Of a stretch of 64,000 bases of DNA, positions 34,472-43,900 are shown piece by piece (position 1 is the stretch's first letter; each line of letters opens with the position of its first letter). The stretch comes from Betaproteobacteria bacterium. Lineage in GTDB: Bacteria; Pseudomonadota; Gammaproteobacteria; Burkholderiales; SHXO01. The position numbers and the translations under genes were made by a program. The stretch covers positions 1 to 64,000 of the forward strand of contig JANXRW010000070.1 of NCBI GenBank assembly GCA_025356655.1, given 5' to 3'. The notes beneath the pieces are model-generated. The model saw only the letters and a program-made list of their open reading frames with translations, did not search any database and was not told where the DNA came from.

Positions 34472-35353
34472 TCAGAGGGTCTCCATGGGCAGGCTTGCAT
34501 CCGGCGCCCACTCGCTCAAGGAGCCATCGTAGAGGCGCACGTCCCCGTGCCCCAGCATTTGCAGGCAGAACACCGAACTTGCCGCGGCGATGCCGCCGCC
34601 GCAGTAGGCGATTACCCGTGGCCGGGCCAGCGCGGGCGCGAAAATCGCGTGCAGTTCATCCGCCGGCCGGAACCGGTTGTTGGCGTCGACTACGTTGGCA
34701 GAGGGGATGTTCACGCTGCCGGAGATGTGCCCCGGTCGGCCGTACTGGGTCCCGCCGGTACCCGCGTGCTGTTCCGGGCGCAGCGCGTTCAGCACGCAGG
34801 TGTCCTGGCGGCCCAGGGCCTGGAGGACATCGCCTCGGGCGGCGACCCCGGTCGGTTCGCGCCGGGCCTGGAAGGTGGCCTGCGGGCGCGCGCGCGCCCG
34901 TCCGCTTTCCACCGGAAGCCCCAGCCGCGTCCATTCCTGGAAGCCACCATCGAGCACCGCCACCGCGTCGTGGCCGAACAGGCGCAGGAGCCACCACAAG
35001 CGGGCGGCCCACCAGTGGTTGGCCGTGGAATAGGCGACGATGAGCGCGTCGTTGCCGATGCCCTGTTGGCCCAGGGACCGGTTGAAGTGTTGGGTTGGGG
35101 GTACCATGAAGTGGAGGTCGTGCTCGGGATCGGACAGTTCGCCGTCCATGTCCACGAAGCGGGCCCCTGGGATATGGCTGCGCTCGAAGTCCAGTCGGCC
35201 AGGGAGCACGTCGTAGGGTTTGTCCGAGCGTGGGACTAGGTGCGTCGTGGCGTCCAGGACGCGCACACGCGGGTCATCGAGGTGGGCGGCCAGCCAAGCC
35301 GGGCTGGCCAGGAAAGGCGAGGGCAGTTCCTTTAGCGGGGCAAGAGCGGACAT
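34472..35353 (-). CDS. two-domain sulfurtransferase (rhodanese / SseA-like)
   Basis: A 293-residue tandem rhodanese. The N-terminal domain has lost the active cysteine (Tyr-Ser-Thr-Ala-Asn-His-Trp-Trp), which is normal; the C-terminal domain carries Tyr-Cys-Gly-Gly-Gly-Ile-Ala-Ala-Ser. That loop (Cys-Gly-Gly-Gly-Ile-Ala) is closer to 3-mercaptopyruvate sulfurtransferases (Cys-Gly-Ser-Gly-Val-Thr) than to thiosulfate rhodaneses (Cys-Arg-Lys-Gly-Val-Thr), suggesting an organic thiol donor. The N-terminal Val-Arg-Val-Leu-Asp-Ala-Thr is typical. It is the first gene of the minus-strand block and divergent from the radical SAM gene. Confidence 0.85.
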   Translation of the reverse strand: MSALAPLKELPSPFLASPAWLAAHLDDPRVRVLDATTHLVPRSDKPYDVLPGRLDFERSHIPGARFVDMDGELSDPEHDLHFMVPPTQHFNRSLGQQGIGNDALIVAYSTANHWWAARLWWLLRLFGHDAVAVLDGGFQEWTRLGLPVESGRARARPQATFQARREPTGVAARGDVLQALGRQDTCVLNALRPEQHAGTGGTQYGRPGHISGSVNIPSANVVDANNRFRPADELHAIFAPALARPRVIAYCGGGIAAASSVFCLQMLGHGDVRLYDGSLSEWAPDASLPMETL

Positions 35354-35434
35354 GCGGGGAATGCTCCAGAATCAGCAGGTGGCGGAGTCGATATTCCGGC
35401 ACCGAGTTTAGCCTGTTTCGCAGGGGGGGCGCCC

Positions 35435-36523
35435 GTGGGACTGAAGACGGTGGGAACGGCGGCACCAGGACCGGCCCGGGGGCGCGGTGCGGTCGGCAAT
35501 CCGCACGGCCGCTTCGACCCGGAGCGGCGCGAGGTGCAATGGGACGACCAAGACCCCGAGGCCGACCTGCCCGGGCGCGCGCCCACGGTCGTGACGGCTG
35601 AGCGCGCGCGCAGCATCGTCTCGCGCAACGATTCACCGGACATCCCCTTCGTCTACTCCATCAATCCTTATAGGGGCTGCGAGCACGGCTGCATCTATTG
35701 CTACGCCCGGCCTTCCCACGCCTATCTCGGGCTCTCCCCCGGCCTGGATTTCGAGACCCGGCTTTTCGCCAAAGTTAACGCGCCCGAACTGTTGCGCGAG
35801 TTCCTGGCGCGCCCCGGCTATGCCTGCGAACCGATCGCCCTGGGCGCCAACACCGATCCCTACCAACCCGTGGAGCGGCAGTGGAAGATTACCCGGGCGC
35901 TAGTGGAGGAATTCGCCCGGTGCGAGCACCCATTTACGATCGTCACGAAGAATGCGCTGGTGGAACGTGACCTGGACCTGCTCGCGCCACTGGGGGCGAA
36001 GCGGTTGCTGAAGGTGTTTGTTTCAATCACCACGCTCGATAACAATCTCGCGCGCCACATGGAGCCCAGGGCATCGAGCCCGCAGCGCCGCCTGCAGGCG
36101 ATCACGCGGTTGCGCGAGGCGGGTATTCCGGTGGGCGTCCTGGTGGCGCCGGTCATCCCCTTCCTCACGGATGCCGAATTGGAGTCCATCCTCGAGGCGG
36201 CGGCCGCGGCGGGCGCGGGAACCGCTGGCTATGTGCTGCTGCGATTGCCCCACGAGCTCAAGGACCTGTTCAAGGACTGGCTCGCCGCTTATTTCCCGCT
36301 CAAGGCGGCGCATGTCATGAGCCGGATCCGCGACATGCGCGACGGCCAAGAAAACGACGCTCGCTTCGGCTCCCGCCAGAGCGGCACGGGTGTGTTGGCG
36401 CAACTGTTGGCCAAGCGCTTTGCCGTTGCTCGGGAGCGCTACGGGCTCGCCACCCGCAGCAGTGACCTCGACTGCAGTTTGTTCCGACGGCCCGATGATG
36501 AGCGCCAAGGCCGTTTATTCTGA
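35435..36523 (+). CDS. radical SAM protein, PA0069/SPL-like family
   Basis: A 362-residue iron-sulfur protein. The cluster motif is Cys-Glu-His-Gly-Cys-Ile-Tyr-Cys-Tyr-Ala-Arg-Pro, close to spore photoproduct lyase-like and PA0069-type proteins (Rv2578c family), followed by Gly-Ala-Asn-Thr-Asp-Pro-Tyr-Gln-Pro. It would cleave S-adenosylmethionine to make a radical; the substrate is unknown, with DNA lesion repair one suggestion for the group. The start is GTG 35435. It is followed 30 bases later by a DUF2007 gene. Confidence 0.85.
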   Translation: MGLKTVGTAAPGPARGRGAVGNPHGRFDPERREVQWDDQDPEADLPGRAPTVVTAERARSIVSRNDSPDIPFVYSINPYRGCEHGCIYCYARPSHAYLGLSPGLDFETRLFAKVNAPELLREFLARPGYACEPIALGANTDPYQPVERQWKITRALVEEFARCEHPFTIVTKNALVERDLDLLAPLGAKRLLKVFVSITTLDNNLARHMEPRASSPQRRLQAITRLREAGIPVGVLVAPVIPFLTDAELESILEAAAAAGAGTAGYVLLRLPHELKDLFKDWLAAYFPLKAAHVMSRIRDMRDGQENDARFGSRQSGTGVLAQLLAKRFAVARERYGLATRSSDLDCSLFRRPDDERQGRLF

Positions 36524-36553
36524 GCGCTGGCGCCTGCGCGCCGGTGGGTTCTC

Positions 36554-36859
36554 ATGATCCGCATCTACCGCGCGGCGAGCCTGCCCGACGCCCATCTGCT
36601 GAGGGCACTCCTGGTTCAACTGCGTATCGACGCCTGCGTGTTCAACGAGCACGCCCAGGCCGGCGCTGGTGAATTGCCGCTGACCGAGGTGTACCCCGAA
36701 GTCTGGCTCATGGATGGACGTGACCTGGAACGTGCCCGCGAGGTCATCCGTGAGTTCGAGGCGCCCGAGCCCGTCCGCGCGCCGAGACATTGTTCGGCTT
36801 GCGGCGAGGGCAGCCCGGGAAACTTCCAGGTGTGCTGGAACTGCGCTGGACCCTTGTAG
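36554..36859 (+). CDS. DUF2007 / zinc-ribbon small protein
   Basis: A 101-residue protein with an N-terminal DUF2007 ferredoxin-like domain (Met-Ile-Arg-Ile-Tyr-Arg-Ala, Ala-His-Leu-Leu-Arg-Ala-Leu-Leu, Val-Trp-Leu-Met-Asp) and a C-terminal zinc ribbon (Cys-Ser-Ala-Cys, then Cys-Trp-Asn-Cys). DUF2007 is called a putative signal-transducing domain, but no biochemical role is established. Transcribed with the radical SAM gene. Confidence 0.85.
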   Translation: MIRIYRAASLPDAHLLRALLVQLRIDACVFNEHAQAGAGELPLTEVYPEVWLMDGRDLERAREVIREFEAPEPVRAPRHCSACGEGSPGNFQVCWNCAGPL

Positions 36860-36903
36860 GCGTAGCGCTTCCGCTCTGTCGTCGCGCCCTCTTTTGGGGC
36901 GGT

Positions 36904-36920
36904 CGCACTAATTTGGTGCG
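36904..36920 (+). promoter_or_regulatory. NtrC-like enhancer binding site
   Basis: The dyad cGCACTAATTTGGTGCg keeps GCAC and GTGC seven bases apart, the spacing of E. coli glnA NtrC sites (for example GCAC-TATATTG-GTGC). It lies about 75 bases upstream of a sigma-54 promoter, a usual enhancer distance. NtrC itself is not in the window. Confidence 0.65.
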
Positions 36921-36994
36921 CCTCGTCTGCCTGCGCCGATGCGGCTCTCGCGGTGCTGGGCTGCGGGGGGCGCCGGCAGGGCCTTTGCCGGTGC

Positions 36995-37010
36995 TGGCAC
37001 GGGCATTGCA
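36995..37010 (+). promoter_or_regulatory. sigma-54 promoter of the YbiB-like gene
   Basis: TGGCACGGGCATTGCA fits the -24/-12 consensus TGGCACG-N4-TTGCW at every consensus position. The predicted transcript would start about 12 bases downstream, roughly 40 bases before the TTG start of the gene. Confidence 0.8.
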
Positions 37011-37060
37011 GAGAAGGCGAACCGTCCAGGGCTGCGAAAGCGGCCCGCCAGGAGAACCCC

Positions 37061-38095
37061 TTGACCTTCAGCCAATGCATCCGGCGCCTGTGCGCACCCG
37101 TGGGTACCGTAGAGCCCTTGAGCGAAATGGAGGCCCATGAGCTCTTCGCCGCCATGCTCGACGGTGGCGTCCAGGAAATGGAGCTGGGGGCGCTGCTGGC
37201 CGCCTTGCACCTTAGCCCGCGCAGTGCCCAGGAATTGGCGGGGTTTCATCGGGCGGCCACGGAGCGCTCCTACTGCTTGAACGCTCCGCTGGGGCGTCTG
37301 CGGCCACTGGTGATCCCGGCCTTCGGCGGCGCCCGCCGCCAGCACAATCTACTGCCGCTGCTAGCCATGCTGCTGGCCCGCCTCGGCGTGCCGGTGCTCA
37401 TGCAGGGGCCGCTGGACGCGGGTGGCCGTGTCGGCGCGGTCTACATCCTGCGCGAACTAGGCGTGCTGCCGAGCGCCACAGTGGCACAGGCACAGCAAGC
37501 CCTCGACGAGCGGCTGATCGCGTTCCTCCCAGTCGCTGCCCTGTGCCCAGGGCTGGCGAGCCTGATTGGCCTGCAGCCGCGACTCGGATTTCCCACGGCC
37601 GGGCATCTGGTGGCACCCCTGATGGATCCGTTCGGCGGGGAGGGAATGCGCTTGGTGGGTGCAGCCAGCGCGGCTGAAACGGAAACCCTGGGCGGATTCC
37701 TTGCGGCCAGTGGCGCTAATGCTCTGCTCCTGCGCTCCACCGAGGGGGATCCGTTTGCCGATCCCTTTCGGCGTCCGCGTATCGAGTTTTTCGCCGACGG
37801 GGATGCCCATGCGCTCTTCGAGGAAGAGGCGGCGCCGGTCGACCCGGTCGCGGGCCTGCCCGAGCGGGTCGAAGCCGCCGCCACGGCGGGCTGGATCCGC
37901 CAAGCACTCGCGGGCGACGCTCCCATTCCCCATCCCCTGGTCAACCAATTGGCTTGCTGCCTGTATGCCTGCGGCTATACCGACGACATGAACCAGGCGA
38001 AGGCCATCGCCGCCGTGGAGACCAGCAGTCTCTCGCCCGTGGTCGATCGTCGGCGCAGACCGCCACCACGCCTGCCAACGCCGCTGCCACGCTAA
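37061..38095 (+). CDS. YbiB/TrpD2-like DNA-binding protein (phosphoribosyltransferase fold)
   Basis: A 344-residue protein of the glycosyl-transferase family 3 fold related to anthranilate phosphoribosyltransferase but of the YbiB (TrpD2) branch, whose E. coli member binds nucleic acid rather than acting in tryptophan synthesis. Landmarks are Gly-Gly-Val-Gln-Glu-Met-Glu-Leu-Gly-Ala, Pro-Ala-Phe-Gly-Gly-Ala-Arg and Gly-Arg-Val-Gly-Ala-Val-Tyr-Ile. The start is TTG 37061 with AGGAG six bases upstream; the longer frame from 36953 lies across the promoter. The upstream NtrC-like and sigma-54 sites suggest nitrogen control; from memory such genes often accompany assimilatory nitrate genes. Confidence 0.82.
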   Translation: MTFSQCIRRLCAPVGTVEPLSEMEAHELFAAMLDGGVQEMELGALLAALHLSPRSAQELAGFHRAATERSYCLNAPLGRLRPLVIPAFGGARRQHNLLPLLAMLLARLGVPVLMQGPLDAGGRVGAVYILRELGVLPSATVAQAQQALDERLIAFLPVAALCPGLASLIGLQPRLGFPTAGHLVAPLMDPFGGEGMRLVGAASAAETETLGGFLAASGANALLLRSTEGDPFADPFRRPRIEFFADGDAHALFEEEAAPVDPVAGLPERVEAAATAGWIRQALAGDAPIPHPLVNQLACCLYACGYTDDMNQAKAIAAVETSSLSPVVDRRRRPPPRLPTPLPR

Positions 38096-38298
38096 GCGCC
38101 ACGGCCGCGGTTCCCGCCCCACCGGGGTGAACCCCCCGACTCAGCAAATGGGGAGCCGGTGCGTATTGCAGAGGCAACGGGCTAGCGCGTCAGTGGCAAG
38201 CTGTGGGGAGCAATTTCCGTCCCTTCGGTTGTGGGACACTGGAAATTGCACCGCACCTTTGCGTCCCTTATCGGGCGCTCACCCATCGGGCCCCGCCT

Positions 38299-39078
38299 AT
38301 GAAATCGTCCGACGCTTCGTCCGTCGCCATTCCAATTCCCTCCTCGCGCTCCGCGGGCGCGCGCCTACTGGCGCGGGTTGGCTGCGCCTCGGCTGGCGCG
38401 CCGGGTAAGTCCAACGATGATTTCTACGGTGTCGTGGGGCCGCGGAGCGCGGCCGAAGCGGGCAAGGGTCTCGTCGTCGCCGTGGCCGACGGGGTGAGTG
38501 GGGGTGGCGGGGGGCGCTTGGCGTCGGAGGTCACCGTCGGCTGCGTCACTGCGGATTACTTCACCACGCCGGACGCTTGGCCCCAGGGGATCGCGCTCGA
38601 CAGGGTCCTGCAGGCGGCCAACAGTTGGCTGGCGGGCGAGGGCATGCGCCGCCCCGATCTGCAGGGCGCGGTGGCCGCCGTGAGTGTACTGATCCTGCGC
38701 GACCAAGAGTACTACTTGGCCCACGTGGGAGACACGCGCGTCTATCTCCTGCGCGACGGCCACCTGCGCCAACTCACCGCCGACCACTCCTGGCCGCGCC
38801 GGGACATGCGCCACGTGTTGCGGCGCGCGGTCGGTCTCGACAACCACCTCGTGGTGGATTGTGCCCAGGGCCCCCTGCGCGACGGGGACAAGTTCCTGCT
38901 CGTCACCGACGGCGTGTGGGATGTGCTGGGCGAGGCGGCGCTGCTCGGCGCCCTGGCCGATCCCGGCGGCGAGCAGGCCGCCGCCATCGGGCTCGTTCAG
39001 GCCGCACGCGAGCGCCAAGCGGCCTATCATGGGCGCAACGACGCTACCGCCCTTGTGGTGTCTCTGGCGAGCGCCTGA
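38299..39078 (+). CDS. PP2C-type serine/threonine protein phosphatase
   Basis: A 259-residue metal-dependent phosphatase. PP2C motifs are in order: Val-Ala-Asp-Gly-Val-Ser-Gly-Gly-Gly, Ala-His-Val-Gly-Asp-Thr-Arg-Val-Tyr, Leu-Val-Thr-Asp-Gly-Val-Trp-Asp and Asn-Asp-Ala-Thr-Ala. Many proteobacterial homologues are fused to a C-terminal Ser/Thr kinase; here the protein ends after the phosphatase domain and no kinase gene is near. I use ATG 38299 (Met-Lys-Ser-Ser-Asp). The substrate is unknown. Confidence 0.88.
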   Translation: MKSSDASSVAIPIPSSRSAGARLLARVGCASAGAPGKSNDDFYGVVGPRSAAEAGKGLVVAVADGVSGGGGGRLASEVTVGCVTADYFTTPDAWPQGIALDRVLQAANSWLAGEGMRRPDLQGAVAAVSVLILRDQEYYLAHVGDTRVYLLRDGHLRQLTADHSWPRRDMRHVLRRAVGLDNHLVVDCAQGPLRDGDKFLLVTDGVWDVLGEAALLGALADPGGEQAAAIGLVQAARERQAAYHGRNDATALVVSLASA

Positions 39079-39099
39079 GCTCGTCCAAGTCACGGGGTT

Positions 39100-39143
39100 T
39101 TGTTGCCGCCGCCGTCATTGGATAGAATAGCGGTCTCTATAAT
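39100..39143 (+). promoter_or_regulatory. sodB: candidate sigma-70 promoter of sodB
   Basis: TTGTTG (39100-39105) and TAGAAT (39123-39128) are spaced by 17 bases; a perfect TATAAT at 39138-39143 is a second possible -10. Both lie shortly before sodB. Confidence 0.5.
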
Positions 39144-39170
39144 TGTCACTTCGCCCCGGAGAACACCACC

Positions 39171-39752
39171 ATGGCCTTCGAACTGCCTGCTCTTCCCTAC
39201 GCGCTCGACGCGCTGGCTCCCCACATCTCCAAGGAAACGCTCGAGTTTCACTATGCCAAGCATCACCAGACCTACGTGACCAACCTGAACAACTTGGTGA
39301 AGGGCACGGAGTTTGAGTCGGCTACCCTGGAAGACATCATCAAGAAGTCCGCGGGCGGGGTCTTCAACAACGCCGCGCAGGTTTGGAATCACACCTTCTA
39401 CTGGCACTGCCTCTCCCCCAACGGCGGCGGCGAGCCGACGGGCGCCCTGGCGGCGGCTATCAACGCCAAGTTCGGCAGCTTCGAGGAGTTCAAGCGGCAA
39501 TTCACCCAGACCTCCGTGACCACCTTCGGTTCCGGCTGGGGGTGGCTGGTGAAGAATGCCGATGGATCCATCGAACTGGCGAGCACCTCCAACGCGGGCA
39601 CGCCGATGACCGGCGGGAAGACCGCGCTGCTCACCTGCGATGTATGGGAGCATGCCTACTACATCGACTACCGCAACCGCCGTCCCGACTACGTCGGCGC
39701 TTTCTGGAACCTCGTGAACTGGGACTTCGTGGCAAAGAACTTCGCCGCCTAA
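39171..39752 (+). CDS. sodB: superoxide dismutase (Fe type)
   Basis: A 193-residue cytosolic iron superoxide dismutase, the same length as E. coli SodB. Metal ligands are readable: His in Glu-Phe-His-Tyr-Ala-Lys-His-His, His in Val-Trp-Asn-His-Thr-Phe-Tyr-Trp, and Asp and His in Asp-Val-Trp-Glu-His-Ala-Tyr-Tyr. Gln in Asn-Asn-Ala-Ala-Gln before the second ligand, and the overall pattern, favour Fe over Mn. CCGGAGAA precedes ATG 39171. Confidence 0.96.
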   Translation: MAFELPALPYALDALAPHISKETLEFHYAKHHQTYVTNLNNLVKGTEFESATLEDIIKKSAGGVFNNAAQVWNHTFYWHCLSPNGGGEPTGALAAAINAKFGSFEEFKRQFTQTSVTTFGSGWGWLVKNADGSIELASTSNAGTPMTGGKTALLTCDVWEHAYYIDYRNRRPDYVGAFWNLVNWDFVAKNFAA

Positions 39753-39881
39753 AACCCCGTCGGGGTGCCGTCCGCCAGCGGCGGGCGGCGTCCACGGACC
39801 ATCCGGCCGGAAGATGCGAAACTCCCCGCCGGTGCCGGCGACCTTCCCTGGCGCCCAATCGAACAACGGGCGAACCCGACC

Positions 39882-40304
39882 ATGACCGCTTACCCGCGTT
39901 TTACCATCAACCGCCACCTACTGATACTCGGGTATCGACAGCCTTTCCTCGACTGGCTGCTGGAAGTCGATCCGCAGCCGCCGGGCACCATCACGCTAGA
40001 GAGCTTGCGCGAGGATGCGGAAGCTTTTCTGGTGCCGGAGAACGCCGCGGAGACGCTGGAGGACGCGGTGCGCTGGGTCGAACGGCGCTGGCGAATGTTC
40101 TTCGAGCACATCCTCGGCCAGTGGTTGACCGACGAAGCCCTCTGGCCGAAGGAGTGCAACCTGAAGATGTTCCGGCAGTGGTTCGATGTCCAGTACCACT
40201 CCCTGCTCTGGGATCTCGGCACCACGCCGCTGCTGCTGGAAGATTGGGAGGAGGAGGAGGACGACACCGAGGCCGACGACTCCCACCCCGAAACCTACCA
40301 CTAG
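39882..40304 (+). CDS. conserved acidic protein of unknown function
   Basis: About 140 residues with no signal or membrane segment. Aromatic and acidic, with Arg-Gln-Pro-Phe-Leu-Asp-Trp-Leu near the N-terminus, Ala-Leu-Trp-Pro and Met-Phe-Arg-Gln-Trp-Phe-Asp-Val in the second half, and a Glu/Asp tail. I have seen the layout (Phe-Leu-Asp-Trp-Leu, Asp-Glu-x-Leu-Trp-Pro, Trp-Phe-Asp-Val) in uncharacterised proteobacterial proteins but know no function. ATG 39882 is used; upstream frame to 39765 is leader. It follows sodB by 129 bases. Confidence 0.7.
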   Translation: MTAYPRFTINRHLLILGYRQPFLDWLLEVDPQPPGTITLESLREDAEAFLVPENAAETLEDAVRWVERRWRMFFEHILGQWLTDEALWPKECNLKMFRQWFDVQYHSLLWDLGTTPLLLEDWEEEEDDTEADDSHPETYH

Positions 40305-40328
40305 GCGCGCGGCGAAGCCACCGCGCGC
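40305..40328. terminator. hairpin between convergent genes
   Basis: GCGCGCGG and CCGCGCGC form an eight-pair stem between the stop codons of the acidic protein and the DUF192 gene. Only weak T/A runs flank it, so termination in either direction is possible rather than certain. Confidence 0.45.
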
Positions 40329-40769
40329 TTATTGGTTGCCGCCGGGAAGCCGGTCTAGCCCCTCCACCTTGTCGCCAGCGCGCACGCGATGGCGGCGGAA
40401 CCAGCCTTGGTTCATCTCCAGTGCATAGGCCGCCGCTCCCAGGGCGCCGTGCGCGGTTTCCGTCTCCGGTTCCATGTCCTCTACGTTTAGGACGCGGCCG
40501 CGTGTATCGAGGAAGGCCACGCTGAGTGGAATCAGGGTGTTTTTCATCCACATGCGCCAGGGCCCCGGCTGCTCGTACACGAACAGCATACCCGAGCTCT
40601 CGCCCAGCGATTTGCGATACATCAGGCCAGTCATCCGGGTCTCCTGAGTGTTGGCGAGCTCCACCCGGACTGTTTCGTTGCGTAGCCGCACTGGATAGGT
40701 GAGCAACGGATCCGCCGTCGCCGATGCGGCGCACATTAAGGTCAACAGAGCAAGCAGGATACGGTTCAA
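40329..40769 (-). CDS. DUF192 family exported protein
   Basis: A 146-residue protein with a signal peptide (Leu-Leu-Ala-Leu-Leu-Thr-Leu-Met, then Ala-Thr-Ala) and a DUF192 domain: Val-Glu-Leu-Ala-Asn-Thr, Thr-Gly-Leu-Met-Tyr-Arg, Gly-Met-Leu-Phe-Val-Tyr, Trp-Met-Lys-Asn-Thr-Leu-Ile-Pro-Leu-Ser. Function is unknown. The start is TTG 40769 with GGAGGAG about 8 bases upstream; the frame to 40913 lacks a ribosome site. Convergent with the acidic-protein gene. Confidence 0.85.
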   Translation of the reverse strand: MNRILLALLTLMCAASATADPLLTYPVRLRNETVRVELANTQETRMTGLMYRKSLGESSGMLFVYEQPGPWRMWMKNTLIPLSVAFLDTRGRVLNVEDMEPETETAHGALGAAAYALEMNQGWFRRHRVRAGDKVEGLDRLPGGNQ

Positions 40770-40988
40770 GCGGGCACTCCTCCGGTTGGGCCCCGATTTT
40801 GCTGGGCGATGGCGAAACTGAAAGCTTAATGTATCCCGCTTAAAGTATCCCGTGCGGGAGTCGTTATTTCCCTCCGGACTGTCTAGCTCCGGGAGACATG
40901 CCGCACACACCACGCGGTAGCCTTGCCGGTCGAAAATCGCGAAGCGGGTTTACTCCAAGTGCAGAAATTGCTGCCCGTCCTGCCCCAA

Positions 40989-43900
40989 ATGAGCCCTCAG
41001 CGCGCCGCCTGGATTGCCTTTGGCGCGGCGCTGGCCGTGACCGTCGTCCTTTGGCTAAGCGTCCGCGTAGCCGAGCGCGCGCGCGCCGAGGAGGACGTGC
41101 GTGCAAGGGCGGGGGCGCTGGCTTCGCGAGTCACCGATCGTTTGCGCTCCTACGAATTGCTCCTCAAGGGAGGCGATGCGCTGTTCGGGGCCACGGGCGA
41201 GGTCTCGGCGCCCAACCTGCGCGGTTACCTCGGGGGCCTCGGGTTGGCACGCAGCCATCCCGGGCTGCTCTCGGTTGGGCTGGCAATGGCCAGTACAAGC
41301 AGCGTGGAGCCGGCGGTCCCGACGCCCACTGGCGCACTCGGCTGGCGACTGTGGGCGCCGGTGACGGTGGTGCTCGGTAGCGGTAATCCGGGCGCCTTAC
41401 CCACGGGCTCGGACCTACTGGCTGACGCTTCACAGCGGGCGGCCCTGCTGCACGCCCTACCCACGGGTGCCCCGGTGCTGTTGGCGGCTGGGTCCGCCGG
41501 AGCGCCCGGTCCGGCAACGCTGATCCTGACATTGCCCCTCTTCGCGCCCGAGGTGCCGGCCGCTGACACCGCCCGGTCAACGCAGGATCCGGACTCCCGC
41601 TTGCGTGGCTGGATCTTCGCCACCTTCGCCCTCGACGCGCTCCTTAGCCCGATGTCGGAACCGCCGGCGCCGCCCCTGGAGGTGACCCTGTTCGCCGGGC
41701 CGCAGATCCGCCCGAGCGACCTCGTCTACCGCTCGGCCAACACATCGCCCCTCTCGTCCTCGGGCGGATCTTCCGCCGAGCGCTGTACAGCGCTGTCGCG
41801 GGCCGAGGTGGCTGGTGGTGCGTGGACGCTCTGCGCTTTGGCCAGTGAACCGCGCGGCGAGTCGCTCGGGGCGGTCTTGGTGCTGCTCTTGGGGCTTTCG
41901 GGAAGCGCCGGCCTGCTACTCTGGGGCCGGGTGCTCCTCCGCGGTGCCCCCCCCGCCGCCCCGCGCATGGGACTCGTCCCCCTGCAACCGCTGCTCGACA
42001 CGCTGCCCCAGCCCGTCGCGGTGCTGGACCGGCAAGGCCGGCTGATGCTGGTTAACCGCGCCTATGGCGAAATGGCCGGGTGCCCGAGCGGTGAATTGAT
42101 CGGCCAGCGCCCGGTTGAGCACCTGGGGGATGCGCGTGCCCAACTGATCGGTCTGGCAGACGCCGCGGAGGCGGCCCTGGCCGAGCGCGAGGTCGGCTGG
42201 ACCGGACCTGAGGGCGAGGTGCGCTGGCTGGCGTGGTATCGCCGGCCCCTGTCGGACAAGCCACAGCCTACGCTCGGCGTCGTCTGGACCGCGTACGATC
42301 TCTCTGGCGCGCGTGCCAGCGCGACCCAGGCGGCACAATTGCTGCAGGGCGTGCTCGATTCACTGCCCTTCCCGCTCCTGGTGCGGCGGGCCGACGGCGG
42401 GGTGCTCAACGCCAACACCGCGCTGTGCCGGCTGCTCGGTCGAGACCGCGAGGAACTCCTCGGCGCCCGTTGCGAGGTTGCTGAGCCAGAGGTCAATGGG
42501 CGTGGTTTGACCGAGGAGGCGGTTCGCCGCCACAAGGGCGAGGAGATTTGGGGGCGACGTAGCCACCGGGCGGTACCGTTGCCTGGGGTCGGCCCAATCT
42601 ATGTCGAGGCGCTTGCCGAGGCCGACAGCCAAGGCACAGCGCGCGAGGCGGGCGGCAGCGAGGCCCAGCCGGGCCTGCTGAACGTTATTTCCCGCGCGGT
42701 CAGCGGCCGCGAGCCGCTCGGTGGTGTCCTGGGCGCCACGGTCTTGGCGCTAGCCGGGGAGTTCCCTGATTTCGAGGTGTTCTACGCTGTGGCCGACGCC
42801 CAGGGAGTGCTCACGGCGACTCAGGCGGCTGGGTCCTGTCGCGTGCATCTCGCCAACCTGCAGATAGCCCTCGCGCAGGCGCCCGATTGGCGCGCGGCGC
42901 TGCAGCGTGGGCGGCCGCTCGTGGCGTCTGATGTGGGCTCCGCCGGTGGCCTGGGGGAGGTCCTGGCGCATCTTCGGGCTGCCGGCGTGGCCGCCCTGCT
43001 GCAATACCCCGTACTTTGCGAAGATCAATTGCACGGGACGATCGGCTTCGCGCTCGCCCATCCCCATTCCTGGGCGCCCGCGGAGGTTAGCCGGTTGGGC
43101 GGCGTGGCGGCCACCCTGGAGGTGATCTGCCATGGGGCCCGGGCTGAGCAGGTCCGTCTGCAGGCCGAGCAGGCGCTGCGCGAGAGCGAGCGCAAACTGC
43201 AACTCGCTGTGTCGACCTCCGGGGTTGGCCTTTGGCGGCTCGATCTCGCGAGCGGGTCCTTCGAGGGGTCGCCCCTGTGGCGGGACCTCCTCGGGATTTC
43301 GGCGCTGGGCGCGCCGTCGCATTTGGATCAGTGGCTGGAGTTGGTGCATCCGGAGGATCGCAGCCGCATCTGGGCGTATAACCACGACATCCGCGCCGGT
43401 AAAGCCATCCACTTCGAGGTGGAGTACCGTGCCCGGCATGGCGACGGCAGTTACCGCTGGTTGCTCTCCCGCGGTCGCGTGGAGCGCCGCCCAGATGGCC
43501 GTGCTGCCAGCATGTTCGGCGGCCATATCGACATTACGCCCCTGAAGCAGACACAGGAGGCGCTGCGCCAGCACCGCGATAACATGCAGCAACTAGTCGA
43601 CGAGCGCACCGCTCAGTTGCGGGCGGCGAAGGACGCCGCCGAGGGGGCGAACTTGGCGAAATCACAGTTTCTGGCCAATATGTCGCACGAACTGCGTACG
43701 CCCATGCATGCAATCCTGTCCTTCGCACGGCTGGGCATGGAGCGCCTGCAGGAGGCGGAGCCCAACGTTGCGAAACTCAAGCAATATCTGGCGCGCATCA
43801 CCGGCGGGGGCGAGCGCCTCCTGGGGTTGCTCAACGACTTGTTGGATCTCTCCAAACTCGAGGCCGGAAAGATGGGTTACCGGCTGGCGGAGACGGACCT

